64,000 bases of DNA from Anthopleura xanthogrammica (lineage: Eukaryota > Cnidaria > Anthozoa > Actiniaria > Actiniidae): the NCBI GenBank assembly GCA_964019055.1, contig CAXHSA010000004.1, positions 61,211 to 125,210 of the forward strand, in the 5' to 3' direction. Under the pieces are notes generated by a model. The model was not told the origin of the DNA and did not search any database. It saw only the letters and a list, made by a program, of their open reading frames with translations. Each line of letters starts with the position of its first letter. The stretch's first letter is position 1. The translations under genes were made by a program, and so were the position numbers. Below, one piece after another: positions 19,940 through 33,100 of this stretch.

Positions 19940-22900
19940 GTGCGTTTAGCAGTGAAAACGTCGTGTTTGGACCAAGAGAAAATTCTCAGCAAAATTCCAA
20001 TTTGGTCAGCAAAAAACAGTTTATTTGACCAAAAAGCACCTATTCTCAGCCAAAAGCCCATTTTTTTTCGCCAAAAAGTCGTGTTTTTATCTCAAGAGGT
20101 ATTTTCAGGAGCAAAAAGTGGGGGTTTCAGCCAACCGGTCACGCCGTCAGCGAAAAACCTGGTTTTGAGAGCCAAAATAGCCATTTTTCAGTTTTTGGGG
20201 CTAAAAAGGTTTTTTTCCCAGCAAAACAGTGTTTTGGACACCGAAAATGTGCTTTTCTCGGCCAAAGGGTGCGTTTAGCAGTGAAAACGTCGTGTTTGGA
20301 CGAAGAGAAAATTCTCAGCAAAATTCCAATTTGGTCAGCAAAAAACAGTTTTTTGACCAAAAAGCACCTATTCTCAGCCAAAAGCCCATTTTTTTTCGCC
20401 AAAAAGTCGTGTTTTTATCTCAAGAGGTATTTTCAGGAGCAAAAAGTGGGGGTTTCAGCCAACCGGTCACGCCGTCAGCGAAAAACCTGGTTTTGAGAGC
20501 CAAAATAGCCATTTTTCAGTTTTTGGGGCTAAAAAGGTTTTTTTCCCAGCAAAACAGTGTTTTGGACACCGAAAATGTGCTTTTCTCGGCCAAAGGGTGC
20601 GTTTAGCAGTGAAAACGTCGTGTTTGGACCAAGAGAAAATTCTCAGCAAAATTCCAATTTGCTCAGCAAAAAACAGTTTTTTTGACCAAAAAGCACCTAT
20701 TCTCAGCCAAAACCCCATTTTTTTTCGCCAAAAAGTCGTGTTTTTATCTCAAGAGGTATTTTCAGGAGCAAAAAGTGAAGGTTTCAGCCAACCGGTCACG
20801 CCGTCAGCGAAAAACCTGGTTTTGAGAGCCAAAATAGCCATTTTTCAGTTTTTGGGGCTAAAAAGGTTTTTTTCCCAGCAAAACAGTGTTTTGGACACCG
20901 AAAATGTGCTTTTCTCGGCCAAAGGGTGCGTTTAGCAGTGAAAACGTCGTGTTTGGACCAAGAGAAAATTCTCAGCAAAATTCCAATTTGGTCAGCAAAA
21001 AACAGTTTTTTTGACCAAAAAGCACCTATTCTCAGCCAAAACCCCATTTTTTTTCGCCAAAAAGTCGTGTTTTTATCTCAAGAGGTATTTTCAGGAGCAA
21101 AAAGTGGGGGTTTCAGCCAACCGGTCACGCCGTCAGCGAAAAACCTGGTTTTGAGAGCCAAAATAGCCATTTTTCAGTTTTTGGGGCTAAAAAGGTTTTT
21201 TTCCCAGCAAAACAGTGTTTTGGACACCGAAAATGTGCTTTTCTCGGCCAAAGGGTGCGTTTAGCAGTGAAAACGTCGTGTTTGGACCAAGAGAAAATTC
21301 TCAGCAAAATTCCAATTTGGTCAGCAAAAAACAGTTTCTCAGCACCTATTCTCAGCCAAAACCCCATTTTTTTTCGCCAAAAAGTCGTGTTTTTATCTCA
21401 AGAGGTATTTTCAGGAGCAAAAAGTGGGGGTTTCAGCCAACCGGTCACGCCGTCAGCGAAAAACCTGGTTTTGAGAGCCAAAATAGCCATTTTTCAGTTT
21501 TTGGGGCTAAAAAGGTTTTTTTCCCAGCAAAACAGTGTTTTGGACACCGAAAATGTGCTTTTCTCGGCCAAAGGGTGCGTTTAGCAGTGAAAACGTCGTG
21601 TTTGGAACAAGAGAAAATTCTCAGCAAAATTCCAATTTGGTCAGCAAAAAACAGTTTTTTTGACCAAAAAGCACCTATTCTCAGCCAAAAGCCCATTTTT
21701 TTTCGCCAAAAAGTCGTGTTTTTATCTCAAGAGGTATTTTCAGGAGCAAAAAGTGGGGGTTTCACCCAACCGGTCACGCCGTCAGCGAAAAACCTGGTTT
21801 TGAGAGCCAAAATAGACATTTTTCAGTTTTTGGGGCTAAAAAGGTTTTTTTCCCAGCAAAACAGTGTTTTGGACACCGAAAATGTGCTTTTCTCGGCCAA
21901 AGGGTGCGTTTAGCAGTGAAAACGTCGTGTTTGGACCAAGAGAAAATTCTCAGCAAAATTCCAATTTGGTCAGCAAAAAACAGTTTTTTTGACCAAAAAG
22001 CACCTATTCTCAGCCAAAACCCCATTTTTTTTCGCCAAAAAGTCGTGTTTTTATCTCAAGAGGTATTTTCAGGAGCAAAAAGTGAAGGTTTCAGCCAACC
22101 GGTCACGCCGTCAGCGAAAAACCTGGTTTTGAGAGCCAAAATAGCCATTTTTCAGTTTTTGGGGCTAAAAAGGTTTTTTTCCCAGCAAAACAGTGTTTTG
22201 GACACCGAAAATGTGCTTTTCTCGGCCAAAGGGTGCGTTTAGCAGTGAAAACGTCGTGTTTGGACCAAGAGAAAATTCTCAGCAAAATTCCAATTTGGTC
22301 AGCAAAAAACAGTTTTTTTGACCAAAAAGCACCTATTCTCAGCCAAAAGCCCATTTTTTTTCGCCAAAAAGTCGTGTTTTTATCTCAAGAGGTATTTTCA
22401 GGAGCAAAAAGTGGGGGTTTCAGCCAACCGGTCACGCCGTCAGCGAAAAACCTGGTTTTGAGAGCCAAAATAGCCATTTTTCAGTTTTTGGGGCTAAAAA
22501 GGTTTTTTTCCCAGCAAAACAGTGTTTTGGACACCGAAAATGTGCTTTTCTCGGCCAAAGGGTGCGTTTAGCAGTGAAAACGTCGTGTTTGGACCAAGAG
22601 AAAATTCTCAGCAAAATTCCAATTTGGTCAGCAAAAAACAGTTTTTTTGACCAAAAAGCACCTATTCTCAGCCAAAAGCCCATTTTTTTTCGCCAAAAAG
22701 TCGTGTTTTTATCTCAAGAGGTATTTTCAGGAGCAAAAAGTGGGGGTTTCAGCCAACCGGTCACGCCGTCAGCGAAAAACCTGGTTTTGAGAGCCAAAAT
22801 AGCCATTTTTCAGTTTTTGGGGCTAAAAAGGTTTTTTCCCCAGCAAAACAGTGTTTTGGACACCGAAAATGTGCTTTTCTCGGCCAAAGGGTGCGTTTAG

Positions 22901-25900
22901 CAGTGAAAACGCCGTGTTTGGACCAAGAGAAAATTCTCAGCAAAATTCCAATTTGGTCAGCAAAAACCAGTTTTTTTGACCAAAAAGCACCTATTCTCAG
23001 CCAAAACCCCATTTTTTTTTCGCCAAAAAGTCGTGTTTTTATCTCAAGAGGTATTTTCAGGAGCAAAAAGTGGGGGTTTCAGCCAACCGGTCACGCCGTC
23101 TGCGAAAAACCTGGTTTTGAGAGCCAAAATAGCCATTTTTCAGTTTTTGGGGCTAAAAAGGTTTTTTCTCCAGCAAAACAGTGTTTTGGACACCGAAAAT
23201 GTGCTTTTCTCGGCCAAAGGGTGCGTTTAGCAGTGAAAACGTCGTGTTTGGACCAAGAGAAAATTCTCAGCAAAATTCCAATTTGGTCAGCAAAAAACAG
23301 TTTTTTTGACCAAAAAGCACCTATTCTCAGCCAAAAGCCCATTTTTTTTCGCCAAAAAGTCGTGTTTTTATCTCAAGAGGTATTTTCAGGAGCAAAAAGT
23401 GGGGGTTTCAGCCAACCGGTCACGCCGTCAGCGAAAAACCTGGTTTTGAGAGCCAAAATAGCCATTTTTCAGTTTTTGGGGCTAAAAAGGTTTTTTTCCC
23501 AGCAAAACAGTGTTTTGGACACCGAAAATGTGCTTTTCTCGGCCAAAAGGTGCGTTTAGCAGTGAAAACGTCGTGTTTGGACCAAGAGAAAATTCTCAGC
23601 AAAATTCCAATTTGGTCAGCAAAAAACAGTTTTTTGACCAAAAAGCACCTATTCTCAGCCAAAAGCCCATTTTTTTTCGCCAAAAAGTCGTGTTTTTATC
23701 TCAAGAGGTATTTTCAGGAGCAAAAAGTGGGGGTTTCAGCCAACCGGTCACGCCGTCAGCGAAAAACCTGGTTTTGAGAGCCAAAATAGCCATTTTTCAG
23801 TTTTTGCGGCTAAAAAGGTTTTTTTCCCAGCAAAACAGTGTTTTGGACACCGAAAATGTGCTTTTCTCGGCCAAAGGGTGCGTTTAGCAGTGAAAACGTC
23901 GTGTTTGGACCAAGAGAAAATTCTCAGCAAAATTCCAATTTGGTCAGCAAAAAACAGTTTTTTTGACCAAAAAGCACCTATTCTCAGCCAAAAGCCCATT
24001 TTTTTTCGCCAAAAAGTCGTGTATTTATCTCAAGAGGTATTTTCAGGAGCAAAAAGTGGGGGTTTCAGCCAACCGGTCACGCCGTCAGCGAAAAACCTGG
24101 TTTTGAGAGCCAAAATAGCCATTTTTCAGTTTTTGGGGCTAAAAAGGTTTTTTCCCCAGCAAAACAGTGTTTTGGACACCGAAAATGTGCTTTTCTCGGC
24201 CAAAGGGTGCGTTTAGCAGTGAAAACGTCGTGTTTGGACCAAGAGAAAATTCTCAGCAAAATTCCAATTTGGTCAGCAAAAAACAGTTTTTTTGACCAAA
24301 AAGCACCTATTCTCAGCCAAAACCCCATTTGTTTTCGCCACAAAGTCGTGTTTTTATCTCAAGAGGTATTTTCAGGAGCAAAAAGTGGGGATTTCAGCCA
24401 ACCGGTCACGCCGTCAGCGAAAAACCTGGTTTTGAGAGCCAAAATAGCCATTTTTCAGTTTTTGGGGCTAAAAAGGTTTTTTTCCCAGCAAAACAGTGTT
24501 TTGGACACCGAAAATGTGCTTTTCTCGGCCAAAGGGTGCGTTTAGCAGTGAAAACGTCGTGTTTGGACCAAGAGAAAATTCTCAGCAAAATTCCAATTTG
24601 GTCAGCAAAAAACAGTTTTTTTGACCAAAAAGCACCTATTCTCAGCCAAAACCCCATTTTTTTTCGCCAAAAAGTCGTGTTTTTATCTCAAGAGGTATTT
24701 TCAGGAGCAAAAAGTGGGGGTTTCAGCCAACCGGTCACGCCGTCAGCGAAAAACCTGGTTTTGAGAGCCAAAATAGCCATTTTTCAGTTTTTGGGGCTAA
24801 AAAGGTTTTTTCCCCAGCAAAACAGTGTTTTGGACACCGAAAATGTGCTTTTCTCGGCCAAAGGGTGCGTTTAGCAGTGAAAACGTCGTGTTTGGACCAA
24901 GAGAAAATTCTCAGCAAAATTCCAATTTGGTCAGCAAAAAACAGTTTTTTTGACCAAAAAGCACCTATTCTCAGCCAAAAGCCCATTTCTTTTCGCCAAA
25001 AAGTCGTGTTTTTATCTCAAGAGGTATTTTCAGGAGCAAAAAGTGGGGGTTTCAGCCAACCGGTCACGCCGTCAGCGAAAAACCTGGTTTTGAGAGCCAA
25101 AATAGCCATTTTTCAGTTTTTGGGGCTAAAAAGGTTTTTTTCCCAGCAAAACAGTGTTTTGGACACCGAAAATGTGCTTTTCTCGGCCAAAGGGTGCGTT
25201 TAGCAGTGAAAACGTCGTGTTTGGACCAAGAGAAAATTCTCAGCAAAATTCCAATTTGGTCAGCAAAAAACAGTTTTTTTGACCAAAAAGCACCTATTCT
25301 CAGCCAAAAGCCCATTTTTTTTCGCCAAAAAGTCGTGTTTTTATCTCAAGAGGTATTTTCAGGAGCAAAAAGTGGGGGTTTCAGCCAACCGGTCACGCCG
25401 TCAGCGAAAAACCTGGTTTTGAGAGCCAAAATAGCCATTTTTCAGTTTTTGGGGCTAAAAAGGTTTTTTTCCCAGCAAAACAGTGTTTTGGACACCGAAA
25501 ATGTGCTTTTCTCGGCCAAAGGGTGCGTTTAGCAGTGAAAACGTCGTGTTTGGACCAAGAGAAAATTCTCAGCAAAATTCCAATTTGCTCAGCAAAAAAC
25601 AGTTTTTTGGACCAAAAAGCACCTATTCTCAGCCAAAAGCCCATTTTTTTTCGCCAAAAAGTCGTGTTTTTATCTCAAGAGGTATTTTCAGGAGCAAAAA
25701 GTGGGGGTTTCAGCCAACCGGTCACGCCGTCAGCGAAAAACCTGGTTTTGAGAGCCAAAATAGCCATTTTTCAGTTTTTGGGGCTAAAAAGGTTTTTTTC
25801 CCAGCAAAACAGTGTTTTGGACACCGAAAATGTGCTTTTCTCGGCCAAAGGGTGCGTTTAGCAGTGAAAACGTCGTGTTTGGACCAAGAGAAAATTCTCA

Positions 25901-27167
25901 GCAAAATTCCAATTTGCTCAGCAAAAAACAGTTTTTTTGACCAAAAAGCACCTATTCTCAGCCAAAACCCCATTTTTTTTCGCCAAAAAGTCGTGTTTTT
26001 ATCTCAAGAGGTATTTTCAGGAGCAAAAAGTGGGGGTTTCAGCCAACCGGTCACGCCGTCAGCGAAAAACCTGGTTTTGAGAGCCAAAATAGCCATTTTT
26101 CAGTTTTTGGGGCTAAAAAGGTTTTTTCTCCAGCAAAACAGTGTTTTGGACACCGAAAATGTGCTTTTCTCGGCCAAAGGGTGCGTTTAGCAGTGAAAAC
26201 GTCGTGTTTGGACCAAGAGAAAATTCTCAGCAAAATTCCAATTTGGTCAGCAAAAAACAGTTTTTTTGACCAAAAAGCACCTATTCTCAGCCAAAAGCCC
26301 ATTTTTTTTCGCCAAAAAGTCGTGTTTTTATCTCAAGAGGTATTTTCAGGAGCAAAAAGTGGGGGTTTCAGCCAACCGGTCACGCCGTCAGCGAAAAACC
26401 TGGTTTTGAGAGCCAAAATAGCCATTTTTCAGTTTTTGGGGCTAAAAAGGTTTTTTCTCCAGCAAAACAGTGTTTTGGACACCGAAAATGTGCTTTTCTC
26501 GGCCAAAGGGTGCGTTTAGCAGTGAAAACGTCGTGTTTGGACCAAGAGAAAATTCTCAGCAAAATTCCAATTTGGTCAGCAAAAAACAGTTTTTTTGACC
26601 AAAAAGCACCTATTCTCAGCCAAAACCCCATTTTTTTTCGCCAAAAAGTCGTGTTTTTATCTCAAGAGGTATTTTCAGGAGCAAAAAGTGGGGGTTTCAG
26701 CCAACCGGTCACGCCGTCAGCGAAAAACCTGGTTTTGAGAGCCAAAATAGCCATTTTTCAGTTTTTGGGGCTAAAAAGGTTTTTTTCCCAGCAAAACAGT
26801 GTTTTGGACACCGAAAATGTGCTTTTCTCGGCCAAAGGGTGCGTTTAGCAGTGAAAACGTCGTGTTTGGACCAAGAGAAAATTCTCAGCAAAATTCCAAT
26901 TTGGTCAGCAAAAAACAGTTTTTTTGACCAAAAAGCACCTATTCTCAGCCAAAACCCCATTTTTTTTCGCCAAAAAGTCGTGTTTTTATCTCAAGAGGTA
27001 TTTTCAGGAGCAAAAAGTGGGGGTTTCAGCCAACCGGTCACGCCGTCAGCGAAAAACCTGGTTTTGAGAGCCAAAATAGCCATTTTTCAGTTTTTGGGGC
27101 TAAAAAGGTTTTTTTCCCAGCAAAACAGTGTTTTGGACACCGAAAATGTGCTTTTCTCGGCCAAAGG
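19940..27167. repeat. Mixed-variant segment M61-M82
   Basis: Twenty-two copies in which variants seen elsewhere are interspersed without a long regular order. They include TTTATTTGACC (19940 copy, as at 3166 and 4481), TTTGCTCAG (20597, 25523 and 25852 copies), GTGAAGGTTTC (20597 and 21904 copies, as in the 16323 copy), TTTTTTCCCCAG (22562, 23878 and 24536 copies), TTTTTTCTCCAG (22891, 25852 and 26181 copies) and TTTTTGCGGC (23550 copy). This is the richest variant mix in the window. It may be older or a zone of exchange between sub-arrays. Confidence 0.82.
21255..21574. repeat. 320-bp monomer with complex 9-bp loss (M65)
   Basis: Between CAGTTT and CACC, the usual 14 bases (TTTTGACCAAAAAG) are replaced by CTCAG, a net loss of 9 bp at about 21338-21342. 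CTCAG is present in two nearby subunits (TTCTCAGC), so the replacement may have been copied from them. The right half of the main inverted repeat is lost. An identical event occurs in 49920-50239. Confidence 0.92.
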
Positions 27168-30122
27168 GTGCGTTTAGCAGTGAAAACGTCGTGTTTGGAC
27201 CAAGAGAAAATTCTCAGCAAAATTCCAATTTGGTCAGCAAAAAACAGTTTTTTTGACCAAAAAGCACCTATTCTCAGCCAAAACCCCATTTTTTTTCGCC
27301 AAAAAGTCGTGTTTTTATCTCAAGAGGTATTTTCAGGAGCAAAAAGTGGGGGTTTCAGCCAACCGGTCACGCCGTCAGCGAAAAACCTGGTTTTGAGAGC
27401 CAAAATAGCCATTTTTCAGTTTTTGGGGCTAAAAAGGTTTTTTCCCAGCAAAACAGTGTTTTGGACACCGAAAATGTGCTTTTCTCGGCCAAAGGGTGCG
27501 TTTAGCAGTGAAAACGTCGTGTTTGGACCAAGAGAAAATTCTCAGCAAAATTCCAATTTGGTCAGCAAAAAACAGTTTTTTTGACCAAAAAGCACCTATT
27601 CTTAGCCAAAAGCCCATTTTTTTTCGCCAAAAAGTCGTGTTTTTATCTCAAGAGGTATTTTCAGGAGCAAAAAGTGGGGGTTTCAGCCAACCGGTCACGC
27701 CGTCAGCGAAAAACCTGGTTTTGAGAGCCAAAATAGCCATTTTTCAGTTTTTGGGGCTAAAAAGGTTTTTTCCCAGCAAAACAGTGTTTTGGACACCGAA
27801 AATGTGCTTTTCTCGGCCAAAGGGTGCGTTTAGCAGTGAAAACGTCGTGTTTGGACCAAGAGAAAATTCTCAGCAAAATTCCAATTTGGTCAGCAAAAAA
27901 CAGTTTTTTTGACCAAAAAGCACCTATTCTCAGCCAAAAGCCCATTTTTTTTCGCCAAAAAGTCGTGTTTTTATCTCAAGAGGTATTTTCAGGAGCAAAA
28001 AGTGGGGGTTTCAGCCAACCGGTCACGCCGTCAGCGAAAAACCTGGTTTTGAGAGCCAAAATAGCCATTTTTCAGTTTTTGGGGCTAAAAAGGTTTTTTT
28101 CCCAGCAAAACAGTGTTTTGGACACCGAAAATGTGCTTTTCTCGGCCAAAGGGTGCGTTTAGCAGTGAAAACGTCGTGTTTGGACCAAGAGAAAATTCTC
28201 AGCAAAATTCCAATTTGGTCAGCAAAAAACAGTTTTTTTGACCAAAAAGCACCTATTCTCAGCCAAAACCCCATTTTTTTTCGCCAAAAAGTCGTGTTTT
28301 TATCTCAAGAGGTATTTTCAGGAGCAAAAAGTGGGGGTTTCAGCCAACCGGTCACGCCGTCAGCGAAAAACCTGGTTTTGAGAGCCAAAATAGCCATTTT
28401 TCAGTTTTTGGGGCTAAAAAGGTTTTTTCCCAGCAAAACAGTGTTTTGGACACCGAAAATGTGCTTTTCTCGGCCAAAGGGTGCGTTTAGCAGTGAAAAC
28501 GTCGTGTTTGGACCAAGAGAAAATTCTCAGCAAAATTCCAATTTGGTCAGCAAAAAACAGTTTTTTTGACCAAAAAGCACCTATTCTTAGCCAAAAGCCC
28601 ATTTTTTTTCGCCAAAAAGTCGTGTTTTTATCTCAAGAGGTATTTTCAGGAGCAAAAAGTGGGGGTTTCAGCCAACCGGTCACGCCGTCAGCGAAAAACC
28701 TGGTTTTGAGAGCCAAAATAGCCATTTTTCAGTTTTTGGGGCTAAAAAGGTTTTTTCCCAGCAAAACAGTGTTTTGGACACCGAAAATGTGCTTTTCTCG
28801 GCCAAAGGGTGCGTTTAGCAGTGAAAACGTCGTGTTTGGACCAAGAGAAAATTCTCAGCAAAATTCCAATTTGGTCAGCAAAAAACAGTTTTTTTGACCA
28901 AAAAGCACCTATTCTCAGCCAAAACCCCATTTTTTTTCGCCAAAAAGTCGTGTTCTTATCTCAAGAGGTATTTTCAGGAGCAAAAAGTGGGGGTTTCAGC
29001 CAACCGGTCACGCCGTCAGCGAAAAACCTGGTTTTGAGAGCCAAAATAGCCATTTTTCAGTTTTTGGGGCTAAAAAGGTTTTTTCCCAGCAAAACAGTGT
29101 TTTGGACACCGAAAATGTGCTTTTCTCGGCCAAAGGGTGCGTTTAGCAGTGAAAACGTCGTGTTTGGACCAAGAGAAAATTCTCAGCAAAATTCCAATTT
29201 GGTCAGCAAAAAACAGTTTTTTTGACCAAAAAGCACCTATTCTCAGCCAAAAGCCCATTTTTTTTCGCCAAAAAGTCGTGTTTTTATCTCAAGAGGTATT
29301 TTCAGGAGCAAAAAGTGGGGGTTTCAGCCAACCGGTCACGCCGTCAGCGAAAAACCTGGTTTTGAGAGCCAAAATAGCCATTATTCAGTTTTTGGGGCTA
29401 AAAAGGTTTTTTTCCCAGCAAAACAGTGTTTTGGACACCGAAAATGTGCTTTTCTCGGCCAAAGGGTGCGTTTAGCAGTGAAAACGTCGTGTTTGGACCA
29501 AGAGAAAATTCTCAGCAAAATTCCAATTTGGTCAGCAAAAAACAGTTTTTTTGACCAAAAAGCACCTATTCTCAGCCAAAACCCCATTTTTTTTCGCCAA
29601 AAAGTCGTGTTCTTATCTCAAGAGGTATTTTCAGGAGCAAAAAGTGGGGGTTTCAGCCAACCGGTCACGCCGTCAGCGAAAAACCTGGTTTTGAGAGCCA
29701 AAATAGCCATTTTTCAGTTTTTGGGGCTAAAAAGGTTTTTTCCCAGCAAAACAGTGTTTTGGACACCGAAAATGTGCTTTTCTCGGCCAAAGGGTGCGTT
29801 TAGCAGTGAAAACGTCGTGTTTGGACCAAGAGAAAATTCTCAGCAAAATTCCAATTTGGTCAGCAAAAAACAGTTTTTTTGACCAAAAAGCACCTATTCT
29901 CAGCCAAAAGCCCATTTTTTTTCGCCAAAAAGTCGTGTTTTTATCTCAAGAGGTATTTTCAGGAGCAAAAAGTGGGGGTTTCAGCCAACCGGTCACGCCG
30001 TCAGCGAAAAACCTGGTTTTGAGAGCCAAAATAGCCATTATTCAGTTTTTGGGGCTAAAAAGGTTTTTTTCCCAGCAAAACAGTGTTTTGGACACCGAAA
30101 ATGTGCTTTTCTCGGCCAAAGG
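27168..30122. repeat. 328-bp monomers in 3-mer and 2-mer HORs, M83-M91
   Basis: Six of nine copies have six T instead of seven before CCCAGC. The pairs 27168-27823 and 28153-28808 match: C allele with six T, then CTTAGCC with G allele and six T, 985 bp apart. After that, dimers 28809-29465 and 29466-30122 (657 bp each) carry identical marker sets: the first monomer has GTGTTCTTATC, the C allele and six T; the second has CCATTATTCAG, the G allele and seven T. Because T-run length tracks other SNPs in register, it is not random homopolymer error here. Confidence 0.87.
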
Positions 30123-33100
30123 GTGCGTTTAGCAGTGAAAACGTCGTGTTTGGACCAAGAGAAAATTCTCAGCAAAATTCCAATTTGGTCAGCAAAAAAC
30201 AGTTTTTTTGACCAAAAAGCACCTATTCTCAGCCAAAAGCCCATTTTTTTTCGCCAAAAAGTCGTGTTTTTATCTCAAGAGGTATTTTCAGGAGCAAAAA
30301 GTGGGGGTTTCAGCCAACCGGTCACGCCGTCAGCGAAAAACCTGGTTTTGAGAGCCAAAATAGCCATTTTTCAGTTTTTGGGGCTAAAAAGGTTTTTTTC
30401 CCAGCAAAACAGTGTTTTGGACACCGAAAATGTGCTTTTCTCGGCCAAAGGGTGCGTTTAGCAGTGAAAACGTCGTGTTTGGACCAAGAGAAAATTCTCA
30501 GCAAAATTCCAATTTGGTCAGCAAAAAACAGTTTTTTTGACCAAAAAGCACCTATTCTCAGCCAAAAGCCCATTTTTTTTCGCCAAAAAGTCGTGTATTT
30601 ATCTCAAGAGGTATTTTCAGGAGCAAAAAGTGGGGGTTTCAGCCAACCGGTCACGCCGTCAGCGAAAAACCTGGTTTTGAGAGCCAAAATAGCCATTTTT
30701 CAGTTTTTGGGGCTAAAAAGGTTTTTTTCCCAGCAAAACAGTGTTTTGGACACCGAAAATGTGCTTTTCTCGGCCAAAGGGTGCGTTTAGCAGTGAAAAC
30801 GTCGTGTTTGGACCAAGAGAAAATTCTCAGCAAAATTCCAATTTGGTCAGCAAAAAACAGTTTTTTTGACCAAAAAGCACCTATTCTCAGCCAAAAGCCC
30901 ATTTTTTTTCGCCAAAAAGTCGTGTTTTTATCTCAAGAGGTATTTTCAGGAGCAAAAAGTGGGGGTTTCAGCCAACCGGTCACGCCGTCAGCGAAAAACC
31001 TGGTTTTGAGAGCCAAAATAGCCATTTTTCAGTTTTTGGGGCTAAAAAGGTTTTTTTCCCAGCAAAACAGTGTTTTGGACACCGAAAATGTGCTTTTCTC
31101 GGCCAAAGGGTGCGTTTAGCAGTGAAAACGTCGTGTTTGGACCAAGAGAAAATTCTCAGCAAAATTCCAATTTGGTCAGCAAAAAACAGTTTTTTTGACC
31201 AAAAAGCACCTATTCTCAGCCAAAAGCCCATTTTTTTTCGCCAAAAAGTCGTGTTTTTATCTCAAGAGGTATTTTCAGGAGCAAAAAGTGGGGGTTTCAG
31301 CCAACCGGTCACGCCGTCAGCGAAAAACCTGGTTTTGAGAGCCAAAATAGCCATTTTTCAGTTTTTGGGGCTAAAAAGGTTTTTTTCCCAGCAAAACAGT
31401 GTTTTGGACACCGAAAATGTGCTTTTCTCGGCCAAAGGGTGCGTTTAGCAGTGAGAACGTCGTGTTTGGACCAAGAGAAAATTCTCAGCAAAATTCCAAT
31501 TTGGTCAGCAAAAAACAGTTTTTTTGACCAAAAAGCACCTATTCTCAGCCAAAACCCCATTTTTTTTCGCCAAAAAGTCGTGTTTTTATCTCAAGAGGTA
31601 TTTTCAGGAGCAAAAAGTGGGGGTTTCAGCCAACCGGTCACGCCGTCAGCGAAAAACCTGGTTTTGAGAGCCAAAATAGCCATTTTTCAGTTTTTGCGGC
31701 TAAAAAGGTTTTTTCCCCAGCAAAACAGTGTTTTGGACACCGAAAATGTGCTTTTCTCGGCCAAAGGGTGCGTTTAGCAGTGAAAACGTCGTGTTTGGAC
31801 CAAGAGAAAATTCTCAGCAAAATTCCAATTTGGTCAGCAAAAAACAGTTTTTTTGACCAAAGAGCACCTATTCTCAGCCAAAACCCCATTTTTTTTCGCC
31901 AAAAAGTCGTGTTTTTATCTCAAGAGGTATTTTCAGGAGCAAAAAGTGGGGGTTTCAGCCAACCGGTCACGCCGTCAGCGAAAAACCTGGTTTTGAGAGC
32001 CAAAATAGCCATTTTTCAGTTTTTGGGGCTAAAAAGGTTTTTTCCCCAGCAAAACAGTGTTTTGGACACCGAAAATGTGCTTTTCTCGGCCAAAGGGTGC
32101 GTTTAGCAGTGAAAACGTCGTGTTTGGACCAAGAGAAAATTCTCAGCAAAATTCCAATTTGGTCAGCAAAAAACAGTTTTTTTGACCAAAAAGCACCTAT
32201 TCTCAGCCAAAAGCCCATTTTTTTTCGCCAAAAAGTCGTGCTTTTATCTCAAGAGGTATTTTCAGGAGCAAAAAGTGGGGGTTTCAGCCAACCGGTCACG
32301 CCGTCAGCGAAAAACCTGGTTTTGAGAGCCAAAATAGCCATTTTTCAGTTTTTGGGGCTAAAAAGGTTTTTTTCCCAGCAAAACAGTGTTTTGGACACCG
32401 AAAATGTGCTTTTCTTGGCCAAAGGGTGCGTTTAGCAGTGAAAACGTCGTGTTTGGACCAAGAGAAAATTCTCAGCAAAATTCCAATTTGGTCAGCAAAA
32501 AACAGTTTTTTTGACCAAAAAGCACCTATTCTCAGCCAAAACCCCATTTTTTTTCGCCAAAAAGTCGTGCTTTTATCTCAAGAGGTTGTTTCAGGAGCAA
32601 CAAGTGGGGGTTTCAGCCAACCGGTCACGCCGTCAGCGAAAAACCTGGTTTTGAGAGCCAAAATAGCCATTTTTCAGTTTTTGGGGCTAAAAAGGTTTTT
32701 TTCCCAGCAAAACAGTGTTTTGGACACCGAAAATGTGCTTTTCTCGGCCAAAGGGTGCGTTTAGCAGTGAAAACGTCGTGTTTGGACCAAGAGAAAATTC
32801 TCAGCAAAATTCCAATTTGGTCAGCAAAAAACAGTTTTTTTGACCAAAAAGCACCTATTCTCAGCCAAAAGCCCATTTTTTTTCGCCAAAAAGTCGTGTT
32901 TTTATCTCAAGAGGTATTTTCAGGAGCAAAAAGTGGGGGTTTCAGCCAACCGGTCACGCCGTCAGCGAAAAACCTGGTTTTGAGAGCCAAAATAGCCATT
33001 TTTCAGTTTTTGGGGCTAAAAAGGTTTTTTTCCCAGCAAAACAGTGTTTTGGACACCGAAAATGTGCTTTTCTCGGCCAAAGGGTGCGTTTAGCAGTGAA

